Position numbers and translations under genes: made by a program. 64,000 nt of DNA. Source: Thalassotalea algicola. Lineage in GTDB: Bacteria; Pseudomonadota; Gammaproteobacteria; Enterobacterales; Alteromonadaceae. The stretch spans positions 372,001 through 436,000 of the forward strand of contig NZ_JABBXH010000004.1 in NCBI RefSeq assembly GCF_012932965.1, in the 5' to 3' direction. Below are positions 9,351 through 22,713 of this stretch, in pieces. The notes under the pieces were generated by a model. The model had not been told where the DNA came from. It saw nothing but the letters and a program-made list of their open reading frames with translations, and did not search any database. Numbering within the stretch: the stretch's first letter is position 1; every line of letters begins with the position of its first letter.

Positions 9351-11115
9351 ACTCTTCTGACGCTGTCAGCGTTGCTATATTCAACTCTTCTAGTTGCGAC
9401 GGGTTTGCTTGTCCTGGTGCATTGGTGAGTGGACAGGCCGCTGTAGTCGTTTTCGGGAATGCCATTACGTCACGAATTGAACTTGCCCCTGTCATCAACA
9501 TAACCAGTCTATCCAAACCAAACGCTAGGCCAGCATGAGGTGGAGCACCATATTGAAGCGCTTCTAATAAGAAACCAAACTTCTCTTGAGCTTCCTCGTC
9601 ACTAATACCTAGAATTCTAAATACCGCGGCTTGCATTGCTTGGTCGTGTATACGAACTGAACCACCACCTAATTCACAACCATTTAACACCATATCGTAT
9701 GCGTTAGATAGTGCACCAATTGGGTTAGCTTCTAACTCTTCTGGTGACATATCTGTAGGCGCAGTAAACGGGTGATGTAACGCGTGCATGTGACCATCAA
9801 TTTCTTCAAACATTGGGAAATCTACAACCCAAAGCGGTTTCCATTCGTCGCTGACAATACCTAAATCCTCACCTAGTTTTAAGCGAAGTGCACCTAACGA
9901 TTCAGTTACAACGTTATAGGTATCAGAGCCAAAAAAGATAATATCGCCACTTTCAGCCCCTGTTCTTTCAAGTAAAGCATTAACCGCATCTTCATTTAAG
10001 AATTTAAGAATTGGTGATTGAATGCCTTCCATACCAGCAGCTTTGTCGTTTACTTTCATCCATGGCATACCTTTGGCGCCATAAATGCCAACAAATTTTG
10101 TTAAATCATCAATGTTCTTGCGAGAGAACTTAGCCGCACCTTCTGGGACGCAAATAACAGCAACACGACCCTTTTCATCGTTAGCAGGGCCTGAGAATAC
10201 TTTAAACTCTACATCTTTTAAGATATCGGCAACGTCAGTAATTTCTAGTGGGTTACGTAAATCAGGCTTGTCAGAGCCAAAGCGAGTCATAGCTTCGCTA
10301 TAAGGCATACGAGGAAAATCACCCAAATCAACATTCAGTAACTTAAGGAATAGATCACGGATCATCTTTTCCGTCACTTCCATTACTTGATCGGCCGTCA
10401 TAAATGACGTTTCGATATCAATTTGAGTAAATTCTGGTTGACGATCTGCTCGTAAATCTTCATCACGGAAACATTTTACGATTTGATAGTATCGCTCCAT
10501 ACCAGACATCATTAGCAATTGCTTAAATAACTGGGGCGATTGAGGCAGTGCGAAAAATTTACCTTTATGGGTACGACTTGGTACTAAGTAATCACGAGCA
10601 CCTTCTGGCGTTGCCGCCGTTAAAATTGGTGTCTCAATATCCATAAAGTCTTGCGACTCTAAAGACTCACGAACTGCAGAAGTTACTTTTGCACGAAAAC
10701 GCATACGTTCAGTCATTTCAGGGCGACGCAGGTCTAAATAACGATACTTTAAACGTTGCTCTTCTGAGTTTTCCTGATTTGAATCTAATGGAAGCGGAGC
10801 AGCTTTATTTAAAATATTAAGCTCTAAACCTAATACTTCAATAGCCCCTGTTGCCATGTCTTTATTCACTTGTCCTTTAGGGCGTGCTCTAACCTTACCT
10901 TTTACTTGAACACAAAACTCATTACGTAAAGTATTCGCTTTTTCTAGCACCTCAGGTAAATCTGGATCGTATACAACCTGTACAATTCCTTCACGATCTC
11001 TTAAATCTAAGAAGATCACCGCACCTAAGTCACGACGACGATTTACCCAACCACATAAAGTGATTTCCTGACCAATGTGAGATTCATTAACCTCACCACA
11101 ATAAAGACTACGCAT
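9349..11115 (-). CDS. aspS: Aspartyl-tRNA synthetase
   Basis: Class II aminoacyl-tRNA synthetase, 588 residues, the bacterial length. It has an N-terminal OB-fold anticodon domain ([20 protein letters not shown]), motif 2 ([20 protein letters not shown]), a GAD insertion domain at about 290-420, and motif 3 ([13 protein letters not shown]). The ATG gives [16 protein letters not shown], the usual start. Confidence 0.98.
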   Translation of the reverse strand: MRSLYCGEVNESHIGQEITLCGWVNRRRDLGAVIFLDLRDREGIVQVVYDPDLPEVLEKANTLRNEFCVQVKGKVRARPKGQVNKDMATGAIEVLGLELNILNKAAPLPLDSNQENSEEQRLKYRYLDLRRPEMTERMRFRAKVTSAVRESLESQDFMDIETPILTAATPEGARDYLVPSRTHKGKFFALPQSPQLFKQLLMMSGMERYYQIVKCFRDEDLRADRQPEFTQIDIETSFMTADQVMEVTEKMIRDLFLKLLNVDLGDFPRMPYSEAMTRFGSDKPDLRNPLEITDVADILKDVEFKVFSGPANDEKGRVAVICVPEGAAKFSRKNIDDLTKFVGIYGAKGMPWMKVNDKAAGMEGIQSPILKFLNEDAVNALLERTGAESGDIIFFGSDTYNVVTESLGALRLKLGEDLGIVSDEWKPLWVVDFPMFEEIDGHMHALHHPFTAPTDMSPEELEANPIGALSNAYDMVLNGCELGGGSVRIHDQAMQAAVFRILGISDEEAQEKFGFLLEALQYGAPPHAGLAFGLDRLVMLMTGASSIRDVMAFPKTTTAACPLTNAPGQANPSQLEELNIATLTASEE

Positions 11116-11133
11116 CTAGAGTTATCCTGACAT

Positions 11134-11156
11134 GAAAAACCCGCTTTAAAGCGGGG
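11134..11156 (-). terminator. Terminator of the diguanylate cyclase gene
   Basis: The stem CCCGCTTTAAAGCGGG (self-complementary) is followed on the minus strand by TTTTTC. It lies between the end of the GGDEF gene and the start of aspS. Confidence 0.65.
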
Positions 11157-11240
11157 AAACATAAAACTGGCGATATTATATATAAAAGCCAGTCAAAGTC
11201 ACCTTATGTGTGGCTAGATACCAAAGTTTTTATAGTAAAA

Positions 11241-15897
<4,657 letters not shown>

Positions 15898-15909
15898 AAC
15901 AACTTCAAT

Positions 15910-16659
15910 TTATTTGTTCAGGTACTTATCTAAGATATTTTGATAAGTACCGTTATCTTTAATTAACTGAATACCGCGGTCAAACTTCTCTTTCAATCCC
16001 TTACTTTTAAAGCCCGCTGCATAGTGCCTCAAATCAAATATGTGATGGACTTTATATTTTTTCTTATACGCAGGGTCTTCACTTGTTCTCACCGCATATT
16101 TGAAAATATTAACATCCAATACAATAACTTCTGTGCGACCTGTGAAAAGCATTTGTACTTGTTTGTTTTGCTCCGGCAATTCTCGATAATCAATAATATT
16201 AGGCACCATTAGCTTATAATCACCGGTTATAAACTTCTTAGCGTTTTGAAAAGCTACGACGCTTCTCCCTTGTAAATCAGTAACACTGTCTAACTTGATA
16301 TCATTATCTTGAAGCGTTATAGCGACATTTTCGTATGTAATGTAGGGTTTTGATGTATATAAGCCAGGGTACTTATAATTTGGTGGCAAAGTACTAATAC
16401 CATCAATATTCCACTGCTGAAAGCCTGTAATCAAACGTCCAAATGGCATATGGCTAAAATTAACCAAAATATTTTCTGATGATAAAGCAGCTTGAATAAT
16501 ATCCATCTGCATTCCCGACTTACCTTCTTCCACAATAAATGGTGGTTTAGCTAAGCCAGCGATAATATGTATAGTTTCACTTTCCGCCAATGCAAAGCTT
16601 TTAAAAGAAAGCGTTAATATAATACAGACTAAAATTCTAAAACTCACAGTGCCTCGCAC
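15910..16659 (-). CDS. Periplasmic solute-binding protein (family 3-like)
   Basis: Secreted binding protein of about 245 residues. A hydrophobic signal peptide (ILVCIILTLSFKSFALA) precedes a family 3-type fold (PPFIVEEGKSGMQMDIIQAA; LQGRSVVAFQNAKKF). No permease or ATPase gene is adjacent, so it may be an orphan sensor or scavenging protein. Two GTG starts are possible, 16659 and 16647; both have a GAGG-like site in front. The ligand cannot be told from sequence. Confidence 0.75.
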   Translation of the reverse strand: MRGTVSFRILVCIILTLSFKSFALAESETIHIIAGLAKPPFIVEEGKSGMQMDIIQAALSSENILVNFSHMPFGRLITGFQQWNIDGISTLPPNYKYPGLYTSKPYITYENVAITLQDNDIKLDSVTDLQGRSVVAFQNAKKFITGDYKLMVPNIIDYRELPEQNKQVQMLFTGRTEVIVLDVNIFKYAVRTSEDPAYKKKYKVHHIFDLRHYAAGFKSKGLKEKFDRGIQLIKDNGTYQNILDKYLNK

Positions 16660-16774
16660 ATCAATCCTCTTGAAAATAAACCATTAAGTTGCATTATCGC
16701 ACATAAATGAGTAAATCTATTATTTAGCATAGCTAATATTTTAGCTAAAAGTAAAAATATTGATAAGGAATAAT

Positions 16775-17128
16775 ATGAACACTGCGTGGTTAGAAAGAAG
16801 GTTGACAAAATTGAGTAAACGTCAGCATGATCATCGAAGTCCCTTCCAACGTGACCGCGCACGAATTTTGCACTCCGCGGCGTTTAGGCGGCTACAATCT
16901 AAGACCCAAGTCATTAGCTCAGGTCAAAGTGATTTTTACCGAACACGATTAACACATTCACTTGAAGCAGCGCAAATAGGTTCAGGAATAACAGCACAAC
17001 TGCGCTCAAAATACCCTGAGCTGGCAGAGAAACTATTTCCAGAAGAAGACACTCTAATAGAAGCACTTTGTTTAGCACATGATATAGGCCATCCTCCCTT
17101 TGGAAGAAAACACCCAAAACGTACCTAA
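16775..17128 (+). pseudogene. dgt: Host dGTPase gene, 5' fragment cut by island insertion
   Basis: The first 109 or so residues belong to a dNTP triphosphohydrolase of the roughly 440-residue subfamily ([47 protein letters not shown]). Right after HDIGHPPFG the family sequence HGGE is lost, and the frame reads RKHPKRT and stops at 17126-17128. The HD metal-binding core is therefore incomplete and the product should be inactive. I chose the ATG at 16775, which has AAGGAA 4 bases upstream. The rest of the gene should lie beyond the island's right end, outside the window. Confidence 0.9.
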
Positions 17129-17337
17129 AATTTAATAAAGGAAACTCAAACCCACTAAAAACAATAATGTAGCTCAAGTTTATAGATACATATTATTGCA
17201 TACACATTGATTGAGTCAAGTATTAAGTAAACAATCTCGCCAATATGAGTCTAAAAAACCAACCGATTTATCCTGAGTGAAACTCGCTAATTAAGTAAGT
17301 TCTATTCGAACGAAATATAGGGATTGATGACATAAAA

Positions 17338-17538
17338 CTAGTAAATATCTGAATCGGGGATCTCAAGATCTCCTAGATCACCAACCTGCGAATAAAAAGG
17401 ATGAGTCTCAAATGTATATATTTTATCATCGGACTCGTTATCTTTCGAAACGGCATAGTCAAAGCTTGTAGTATCGGATTCTAATGAGTCGAGAACGTCA
17501 CTAAGTTTTGGGTACTTGAATGCAAGATTCTTATTCAT
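17338..17538 (-). CDS. Small acidic hypothetical protein
   Basis: A 66-residue frame beginning MNKNLAFKYPKLSDVLDSLE, with AGAGGT six bases before the ATG. It is rich in Asp, Glu, Ser and Tyr, with no signal peptide or membrane segment. I do not recognise a family. It sits alone near the left end of the island. The 209 bases between it and the dgt fragment show no gene or clear signal. Confidence 0.45.
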   Translation of the reverse strand: MNKNLAFKYPKLSDVLDSLESDTTSFDYAVSKDNESDDKIYTFETHPFYSQVGDLGDLEIPDSDIY

Positions 17539-17641
17539 CGTAAACCTCTATAGTTCGCCCTGAGTAGTTATAGTATAGAGTGAGGGTCATAGACTCTCCA
17601 GTTCAAATGCTAAGAAGTGGTGATTACGATTGAGTTTTTGA

Positions 17642-17709
17642 AAAAGTAACCTATGAGAGGTTACTTTTGATAGGAGTACAAAATAGTAACCGTTGAAAGG
17701 TTATTATTT
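17642..17709. repeat. Two adjacent dyads with a shared GTAACC...GGTTA core
   Basis: The first dyad (17642-17668) has perfect 11-base arms AAAAGTAACCT and AGGTTACTTTT around ATGAG. The second (17681-17709) has arms AAATAGTAACC and GGTTATTATTT with one mismatch, around GTTGAAA. Thirteen... to be exact 12 bases separate them (17669-17680). They lie between the small acidic gene and the VbhA-like gene. They could be protein-binding sites (regulator or recombinase) or RNA hairpins; the first could also act as a terminator in either direction. Confidence 0.7.
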
Positions 17710-17788
17710 GGCGGCAAACAAAACCTATAGTAGATTTCAATTCTAGTTTTGGAGTTTTTTTGAATACGCAAGCTTAAGGCCATAATTA

Positions 17789-17968
17789 GTGAAAATAAAA
17801 AATCCACACACGCTCAAGCAAGCTTTAGCAAATATGAAGCTCGAAAACATGTCTCCATCTCCTGAAGTTAGTGTACTTCTGCAACAAGCATTAGTGGATG
17901 AGAACATTGACACAGAGGACATAATAAGCCTATTACGTGCTGCGCACCGTACTGATGAAGTACGTTAG
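17789..17968 (+). CDS. Orphan VbhA-like antitoxin
   Basis: A 59-residue frame from a GTG start: MKIKNPHTLKQALANMKLEN, then MSPSPEVSVLLQQALVDEN and IDTEDIISLLRAAHR. This matches the small VbhA antitoxin pattern, in which an inhibitory helix plugs the active site of a Fic AMP-transferase. The family's (S/T)xxxE(G/N) motif reads NMKLEN here, so the first position is Asn. No Fic gene is found next to it on either strand. AAGG lies 9 bases upstream of the start. It may be an orphan or act on a chromosomal Fic protein. Confidence 0.6.
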   Translation: MKIKNPHTLKQALANMKLENMSPSPEVSVLLQQALVDENIDTEDIISLLRAAHRTDEVR

Positions 17969-18121
17969 TATACTGAATATTAATCGTCACGGTTAGCAAT
18001 TACAAAACCGTGACCGATAACATCCAATAGATAACGTAATAATTGAGAGAATTATTTCTTCTACTTTAAGGTCAATTTTGAATATTACTATAATGGCACT
18101 TGTTGATTGAAGAGTATGTAA

Positions 18122-18499
18122 ATGAAAACCATAGGTAAACTTGCTAAAGAACTTAACATTAGCATTGAAACAATCCGTTTCTATGAGCGCCAAGGTCTGA
18201 TAGAGCAACCTTTAAAACCAGAGTCTGGTTACAGAATGTATGGCGATGCCCTTACCAGTCAACTCAAATTTATTCTGAATGCTAAAGCATTAGGCTTTAC
18301 GCTGAAAGAAATTGAATCGCTTATGTCACTAAGTGACAGTTGCGCTGATATTGAGTCGATGGGGTTGCAAAAACTTAATCTCATTCGTAATAAAATTGCT
18401 GATTTACAGCGATTAGAGAAAGTAATTCAAGATATGACAGATTCTTGCAAGGCCAATCAAGACCCTCAATCCTGCCCGGTAATAAATTCACTTAAATAG
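18122..18499 (+). CDS. merR: Mercuric resistance regulator MerR
   Basis: Hg(II)-responsive activator/repressor of 125 residues. The N-terminal winged helix includes SIETIRFYERQGLIEQP. Three cysteines at 74, 109 and 118 keep the 35- and 9-residue spacing of the Hg-binding cysteines in Tn501 MerR (82, 117, 126), and the C-terminus reads SCPVINSL as expected. It lies directly upstream of the mer operator and merC, all in the same direction, rather than divergent as in Tn501. Confidence 0.9.
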   Translation: MKTIGKLAKELNISIETIRFYERQGLIEQPLKPESGYRMYGDALTSQLKFILNAKALGFTLKEIESLMSLSDSCADIESMGLQKLNLIRNKIADLQRLEKVIQDMTDSCKANQDPQSCPVINSLK

Positions 18500-18502
18500 C
18501 TA

Positions 18503-18533
18503 TTGACCCCGTACTTATGTACGGAGTTTATAC
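18503..18533 (+). promoter_or_regulatory. MerR-type promoter and operator
   Basis: TTGACC (18503-18508) and TTATAC (18528-18533) are separated by 19 bases. The spacer holds the dyad CCGTAC-TTAT-GTACGG. The long spacer and the dyad between the boxes are the hallmark of MerR-activated promoters. It should drive merC and the gene after it. Confidence 0.9.
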
Positions 18534-18560
18534 TACCTTAAAAAATTGAGGTAGATAGTT

Positions 18561-18950
18561 ATGATCAATAAAATTCTAGATAAAGTAGGTTCTGGTGGCG
18601 TTTGGCTAGCCGCCCTTAGCTGCACAGCATGTTTTCCTGCGCTCGGCTCATTGGCATCTGCTCTTGGGTTAGGTTTTCTTTCACATTTTGAAGGGATAGC
18701 GGTGAACACCTTATTGCCATTATTTGCTTCACTAGCGTTGTTAGTTAATTTCTATAATTGGTATCAACATCGAGATTCATTGAGAGGCGTTTTAAGTGTC
18801 ATTGGCCCAATTGCAGTATTGCTGACCCTTTATCCTTTATGGCAATACGACTGGAGCACTTACTTATTTTACTTTGGGATCATTTGGATGGTCGTAATGT
18901 CTATTTTAGATATTGTTAAGCCCATTAAGGAACCAGTATGCAAGGTATAG
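18561..18950 (+). CDS. merC: Mercuric ion transport protein MerC
   Basis: Inner-membrane Hg(II) importer of 129 residues with four predicted transmembrane helices. A cysteine pair lies in the first helix (LSCTACFPALGSLASALG). It follows the MerR promoter and overlaps the next gene. No merT, merP or merA is present in the window, so uptake here is not paired with a local mercuric reductase. Confidence 0.88.
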   Translation: MINKILDKVGSGGVWLAALSCTACFPALGSLASALGLGFLSHFEGIAVNTLLPLFASLALLVNFYNWYQHRDSLRGVLSVIGPIAVLLTLYPLWQYDWSTYLFYFGIIWMVVMSILDIVKPIKEPVCKV

Positions 18951-19156
18951 AACTAGAATCTAAAATCACTTGCCCTGAATGTGGATTTAGCAAAGTTGAA
19001 ACCATGCCTACAAACGCTTGCCAATGGTATTACGAGTGCGAAAGCTGTAAAGCACTACTTAAACCGTTAAAAGGTGATTGTTGCGTTTATTGCTCTTATG
19101 GAACAGTTAAGTGTCCTCCTATTCAAGAAGGCAATGCATGTTGCTCAGGTAAGTAG
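18938..19156 (+). CDS. Small Cys-rich mer-associated protein
   Basis: A 72-residue cytoplasmic protein with nine cysteines or more in clusters: CPECGFSK, CQWYYECESCKALL, GDCCVYCSYGTVKCPP and CCSGK. The GDCC(V)xCSYG motif is typical of a small family found next to merC. It probably binds a soft metal such as Hg(II) or holds zinc. It overlaps the end of merC by 13 bases. Confidence 0.75.
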   Translation: MQGIELESKITCPECGFSKVETMPTNACQWYYECESCKALLKPLKGDCCVYCSYGTVKCPPIQEGNACCSGK

Positions 19157-19178
19157 CCTAGTATTCGGTGGTTCTGTG

Positions 19179-19718
19179 TCAACCAAGTAATATCTTAAAT
19201 GCGATTGCGATTAACACTAAACCACCAAATAGTTCAGCTTTAGATTCCAGCCATACGCCACTTCTTTCGCCGATATTCACACCAATCCAGCTAAAGGCAA
19301 ACGTCGTGACGCCTATTATCAAGCAAGCTACGGCTATATCTACCTCAAGCAATGTGATTGCATAACCTGCCGCCATTGCATCAATACTGGTGGCAATAGC
19401 AAGAACAAATAGCACACGATGAGTAACATTAGCAATATCTTCTTCAATTCCTTCAGATTGGGACTCATAAATCATTTAGCCACCGATAAATAATAGCAAA
19501 ATAAAAGCTATCCAAGGTGCATAATCTTCAATCCAAGATGATAATCCTTTACCGCTGAAATAGCCTAAAATAGGCATGAAGCCTTGGAAAAAACCAAAGT
19601 AAGCAGCGGCTTTTAAAAAAAGCTTTTCAGCATTTACTACTTTTTTAGAACCTAAACCTATGGATACTGCAAACGCGTCCATACTGAGTGCTATAGCTAA
19701 CACAAATACTTCAAACAA
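19179..19718 (-). pseudogene. mntP: Manganese efflux pump MntP, split by one in-frame stop
   Basis: Two frames in the same phase touch each other: an 80-residue N-half ([19 protein letters not shown] ... FILLLFIGG) and a 98-residue C-half (MIYESQSEG ... [17 protein letters not shown]). Together they have the MntP length and the twofold repeat of DAFA/DAMA-type helices. The break is GGC TAA ATG ATT, where a Lys codon AAA would restore a single protein. Either one base has mutated, or the halves are made separately by restart at the ATG. The N-half start is unclear; TTG at 19718 is used here. No Mn riboswitch is seen in the short upstream gap. Confidence 0.8.
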
Positions 19719-19769
19719 ACCGATTAAACCTGAATAAAATTGTTATAAGATTACGTGACGTATAATGAG

Positions 19770-20501
19770 TTACTTGACTGATGTTAAACACCTAAGATTT
19801 ACTGACAATTTTTCAATTATCGAAGCCTTATTTTTACACCAAATTTCAGCCAGATATTCAGTAACAGTGCCAACACTTGAAGGAAACAGAATATTCCCCG
19901 CCACTTTGGCGAAAGGTCCATCAGTTTCGAGTAGAACTCTATCCTGAGGTATCCACGATATTACTTTTTTAGCTCTGGCTGAAGTTAGCATGGCTGGCCC
20001 AATAGAAAAGAAACAGCCTAGCTCGACGGCTTCTATAACTTGCTTCTTAGTACCTAAAAACCAATGAAGAATAGAAGTACCAGCATTGGGATGTAACTTA
20101 AGTTGTTCAAGCACTTCACCAACCGCGTTAAGGCTATGGATGGTTAGTATTTTGTCATCAAAGCCTTCACATTTTTTTAGAATATGCGTGAAAACCTCTA
20201 ATTGATCATCAAAGTAATCAGCGTAACCTTTCGAGCCATCGAGTCCAATTTCTCCAATATATCTAGTTCTATCAACTAGCTTATCGAATAGTGCTAATTC
20301 ATTTTTTCTTAGATGAGCAAGTTGAGGGTGCAGCCCCAAAGCCGTTTTACAGTGTTTTATACCACTTGTTAACTGGACAGTACCTTCAAATGCTGAAGGC
20401 ACCGTAGTTACTGATAGCACGTAATAATTACTGCTTTTTATGTCGTTCAATACCTCTTGATGATCTGGATATAAATCAACATGGCAATGAAGATCCATCA
20501 T
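19770..20501 (-). CDS. qatD: QatD, TatD-family nuclease of the QatABCD defence system
   Basis: TatD-type metal-dependent hydrolase of 243 residues with DLHCHVD near the N-terminus, GEIGLDGS, TIHSLNA and LLETDGP, giving the His/Glu/His/Asp metal ligands of the family. Its start overlaps the qatC stop in ATGA. In QatABCD, described as an anti-phage system, TatD is the fourth component. Confidence 0.92.
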   Translation of the reverse strand: MMDLHCHVDLYPDHQEVLNDIKSSNYYVLSVTTVPSAFEGTVQLTSGIKHCKTALGLHPQLAHLRKNELALFDKLVDRTRYIGEIGLDGSKGYADYFDDQLEVFTHILKKCEGFDDKILTIHSLNAVGEVLEQLKLHPNAGTSILHWFLGTKKQVIEAVELGCFFSIGPAMLTSARAKKVISWIPQDRVLLETDGPFAKVAGNILFPSSVGTVTEYLAEIWCKNKASIIEKLSVNLRCLTSVK

Positions 20502-21832
20502 GACGATTTGTCCGCTTGGAGAAATAATTCAACCTCTGCTAATCCTCGCTTAATAGTTGATTCTAATTTTTCTCTTATATGTTTAGCTTGCGGTATCGGC
20601 CCCGACATTCGTAACCAAGAACGATAATTATCAGTCTGTTTCAATCTAATAATGGCCGTTTGAACCGCTTGCAGATCATCACGAGTATCTTTTTCTTTGA
20701 TAAGCCCTTTCAACCGCTTTGTTTTGTATGGCGCATCTTGTGTAAAACCAGCATGAAAAACTGACGCTCTTCGAATAAGGCAAGGCACACAATGCCCACA
20801 CTGTTTATGCTCTCTGTGCCAATGACTACATGAAACACTCAGGGGAACGGCTTTTCTAATTGCGTCTTGATCAACACATTCCGCTAACATTTCACCTTTA
20901 GTTTTGAATTGATAAGGGTTAACAAATTTGACGTGGAACCCGGTATCTTTTAGCAAAGATTCAAATCTGCTTAGAAAATTCGGGTGTGTAGTTCTGGTAC
21001 TATGGCTACCAATCCGTCTTCTGGTAAGCGGTGGATTTATAGAAATATAGCCATTCTCTGGGACGACAATAGTTTCAATACTGCTATCGCAATTAGCATT
21101 TCTTAAGGCTGATATACCAAGTACCGCCATAGCTAGGAAGTTGAAGCTTCTTCCCCTCATGCTTATGTCAGTTTTACCTTCTAAATGCTTAATAATATGA
21201 GGAGACATTGAATAGGACAATTCGCCGAATGGCGGGGATAATAATTGCTTAATATCTTCCTGTTTAGCGCCATCACCACGATAAGCGTGACTAACCAAAA
21301 GCGGTTTTAAGTCTGACTTTCCGTTTAAAATATCAATTGCACCAACTGCGCTATCAAGACCTCCAGAAAAAAGGCAGACTGAGTTGAGTCCTATTAGTGA
21401 TTTTGCCTTTGCTTTTGCTTGCTCACTTTTTTTAGGAGCAGGCATCGGCATAGTTGTTTTTTCAAACGTAAATTGCCATTTATCGCCTGTAAGAAAGTTA
21501 AGCAATGAGCTAAGTTCAGGTTCAACAGTATTCCACATATCCTCATCTGTAACAGGAACATGCAAATGCATTTTTCTAGCCCATGCATTTTCTGCATTAT
21601 CCCTCAATTCAAATGTATCAGCGGCGGTAACGGCGGTTGCAATTGTTATCAGATCTATTGCATCAGCATCTACATTCAATCCTAAATCACGAACTGTTTG
21701 TAGTAATTGTTTTGACACTAAGCTGTGTTTAGTGATGTCATTTTGATGCGTATGGAACATCTGGACAGGATGACAATCATCAGAAAAATCAGGCAAGTTA
21801 GCTGGGTCATGGTTAAAATAAAAATTAGTCAT
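20498..21832 (-). CDS. qatC: QatC, QueC-like protein of the QatABCD defence system
   Basis: Resembles 7-cyano-7-deazaguanine synthase. A PP-loop ATP-binding motif SGGLDSAVG lies near residue 155, and a C-terminal zinc site reads CSHWHREHKQCGHCVPC. At 444 residues it is about twice the length of QueC, with an added N-terminal domain, as in QatC. I chose the ATG at 21832, which overlaps the qatB stop by 8 bases (ATGACTAA). Confidence 0.92.
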   Translation of the reverse strand: MTNFYFNHDPANLPDFSDDCHPVQMFHTHQNDITKHSLVSKQLLQTVRDLGLNVDADAIDLITIATAVTAADTFELRDNAENAWARKMHLHVPVTDEDMWNTVEPELSSLLNFLTGDKWQFTFEKTTMPMPAPKKSEQAKAKAKSLIGLNSVCLFSGGLDSAVGAIDILNGKSDLKPLLVSHAYRGDGAKQEDIKQLLSPPFGELSYSMSPHIIKHLEGKTDISMRGRSFNFLAMAVLGISALRNANCDSSIETIVVPENGYISINPPLTRRRIGSHSTRTTHPNFLSRFESLLKDTGFHVKFVNPYQFKTKGEMLAECVDQDAIRKAVPLSVSCSHWHREHKQCGHCVPCLIRRASVFHAGFTQDAPYKTKRLKGLIKEKDTRDDLQAVQTAIIRLKQTDNYRSWLRMSGPIPQAKHIREKLESTIKRGLAEVELFLQADKSS

Positions 21833-22712
21833 CAAAGCTCTCCCATTCATCAACCGTCATGGCAATAGCATCTGCTTGAATTTTAGTAATATTTTCTTTG
21901 CTAATAGTACTGGGGTTGCCATTAGTTACTTTGTCTAACTGCTCTTGTGTGATCACTTTTATTAATTCCCTTAATTCAACTTCCATTTGATGATGCTTGC
22001 TTGCAGGCTCAACATGGAACCAAGCTCTGCCCATGCCTTCAACCACATCCTGAAAAATAAGATCTGTTAAATAACAGCCTATGGCTTCTTGAATAACTTC
22101 GTCAGTAAAACTGTTTGGGTCAAATTCTTCAGTATCGGGTAATGCTTCTTCTAACGCATAGTCTAATGCAACTCTAACAGCATCCGAATCGGCATTATCA
22201 GGTGCTAAATGACTAGCAATTTTGTCAATTGCTTGGTCAGTCGATAACCCCGTTAAATCACCTAAGGATAAGCTTTGATTATTAATCGTTACGGTGTCGC
22301 CACGCATGACACCAAGCAATCCAGAACCAGCAGTTATGCCACTTGCTAGTCTCCGACTGGTGCTTTTACCTCCGCCAGAGCCTTTTCTAGAATAACTTTT
22401 TAATGAACGCCTAAGATCTGAGGTTGAGCCACCTGTTTGAGCATATTTACCAAATGCTCTTCTGGCACTGGCAAACCTATTTGGAGGCGGCGTTGCTGTA
22501 GGTGAACCACCGATTTCTTGTTGAACCTTGTCATTGTCTATATCGTTACTATTGTCATTTTGATCATCTGCTTGATTATTGTCAGAGCCAGTTTGATCAT
22601 CCCCATCAGTACCTGATGCAGGTTCTATTGTGACGGTATCTCCTTGCTCTGCCCAAGATGGAATGAGTGGACTTTTGTTATTTGGTCCTGTTGACGAAGC
22701 GGACGTACCCAT
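21825..22712 (-). CDS. qatB: QatB of the QatABCD defence system
   Basis: A 295-residue protein of unknown biochemical role. The first 65 residues or so are rich in Gly, Asp, Asn and Ser and likely disordered. A Gly/Ser/Arg-rich stretch (SYSRKGSGGGKSTSRR) precedes a folded C-terminal part with EALPDTEEFDPNSF and LTDLIFQDVVEGMGRAWF. Its place between the KAP ATPase and the QueC-like gene identifies it. It starts one base after the qatA stop. Confidence 0.88.
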   Translation of the reverse strand: MGTSASSTGPNNKSPLIPSWAEQGDTVTIEPASGTDGDDQTGSDNNQADDQNDNSNDIDNDKVQQEIGGSPTATPPPNRFASARRAFGKYAQTGGSTSDLRRSLKSYSRKGSGGGKSTSRRLASGITAGSGLLGVMRGDTVTINNQSLSLGDLTGLSTDQAIDKIASHLAPDNADSDAVRVALDYALEEALPDTEEFDPNSFTDEVIQEAIGCYLTDLIFQDVVEGMGRAWFHVEPASKHHQMEVELRELIKVITQEQLDKVTNGNPSTISKENITKIQADAIAMTVDEWESFDD

Positions 22713-22713
22713 A

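Noticed and set aside
11157-11240. A sigma-70 promoter for aspS
   Set aside because: A TATAAT is present on the minus strand, but the only good TTGACT is about 10 bases away and no clear -35 box has proper spacing.
17642-17709. A CRISPR array
   Set aside because: There are only two dyads, with unequal arms and no spacer pattern or cas genes; no array is seen elsewhere.
17129-18121. A Fic toxin gene to pair with the VbhA-like antitoxin
   Set aside because: No HPFxxGN-type motif is found on either strand of this stretch, so the antitoxin is called an orphan.
19719-19769. A manganese riboswitch (yybP-ykoY) before mntP
   Set aside because: The gap to the next gene is only about 50 bases, too short for the motif, and no conserved pieces are seen.
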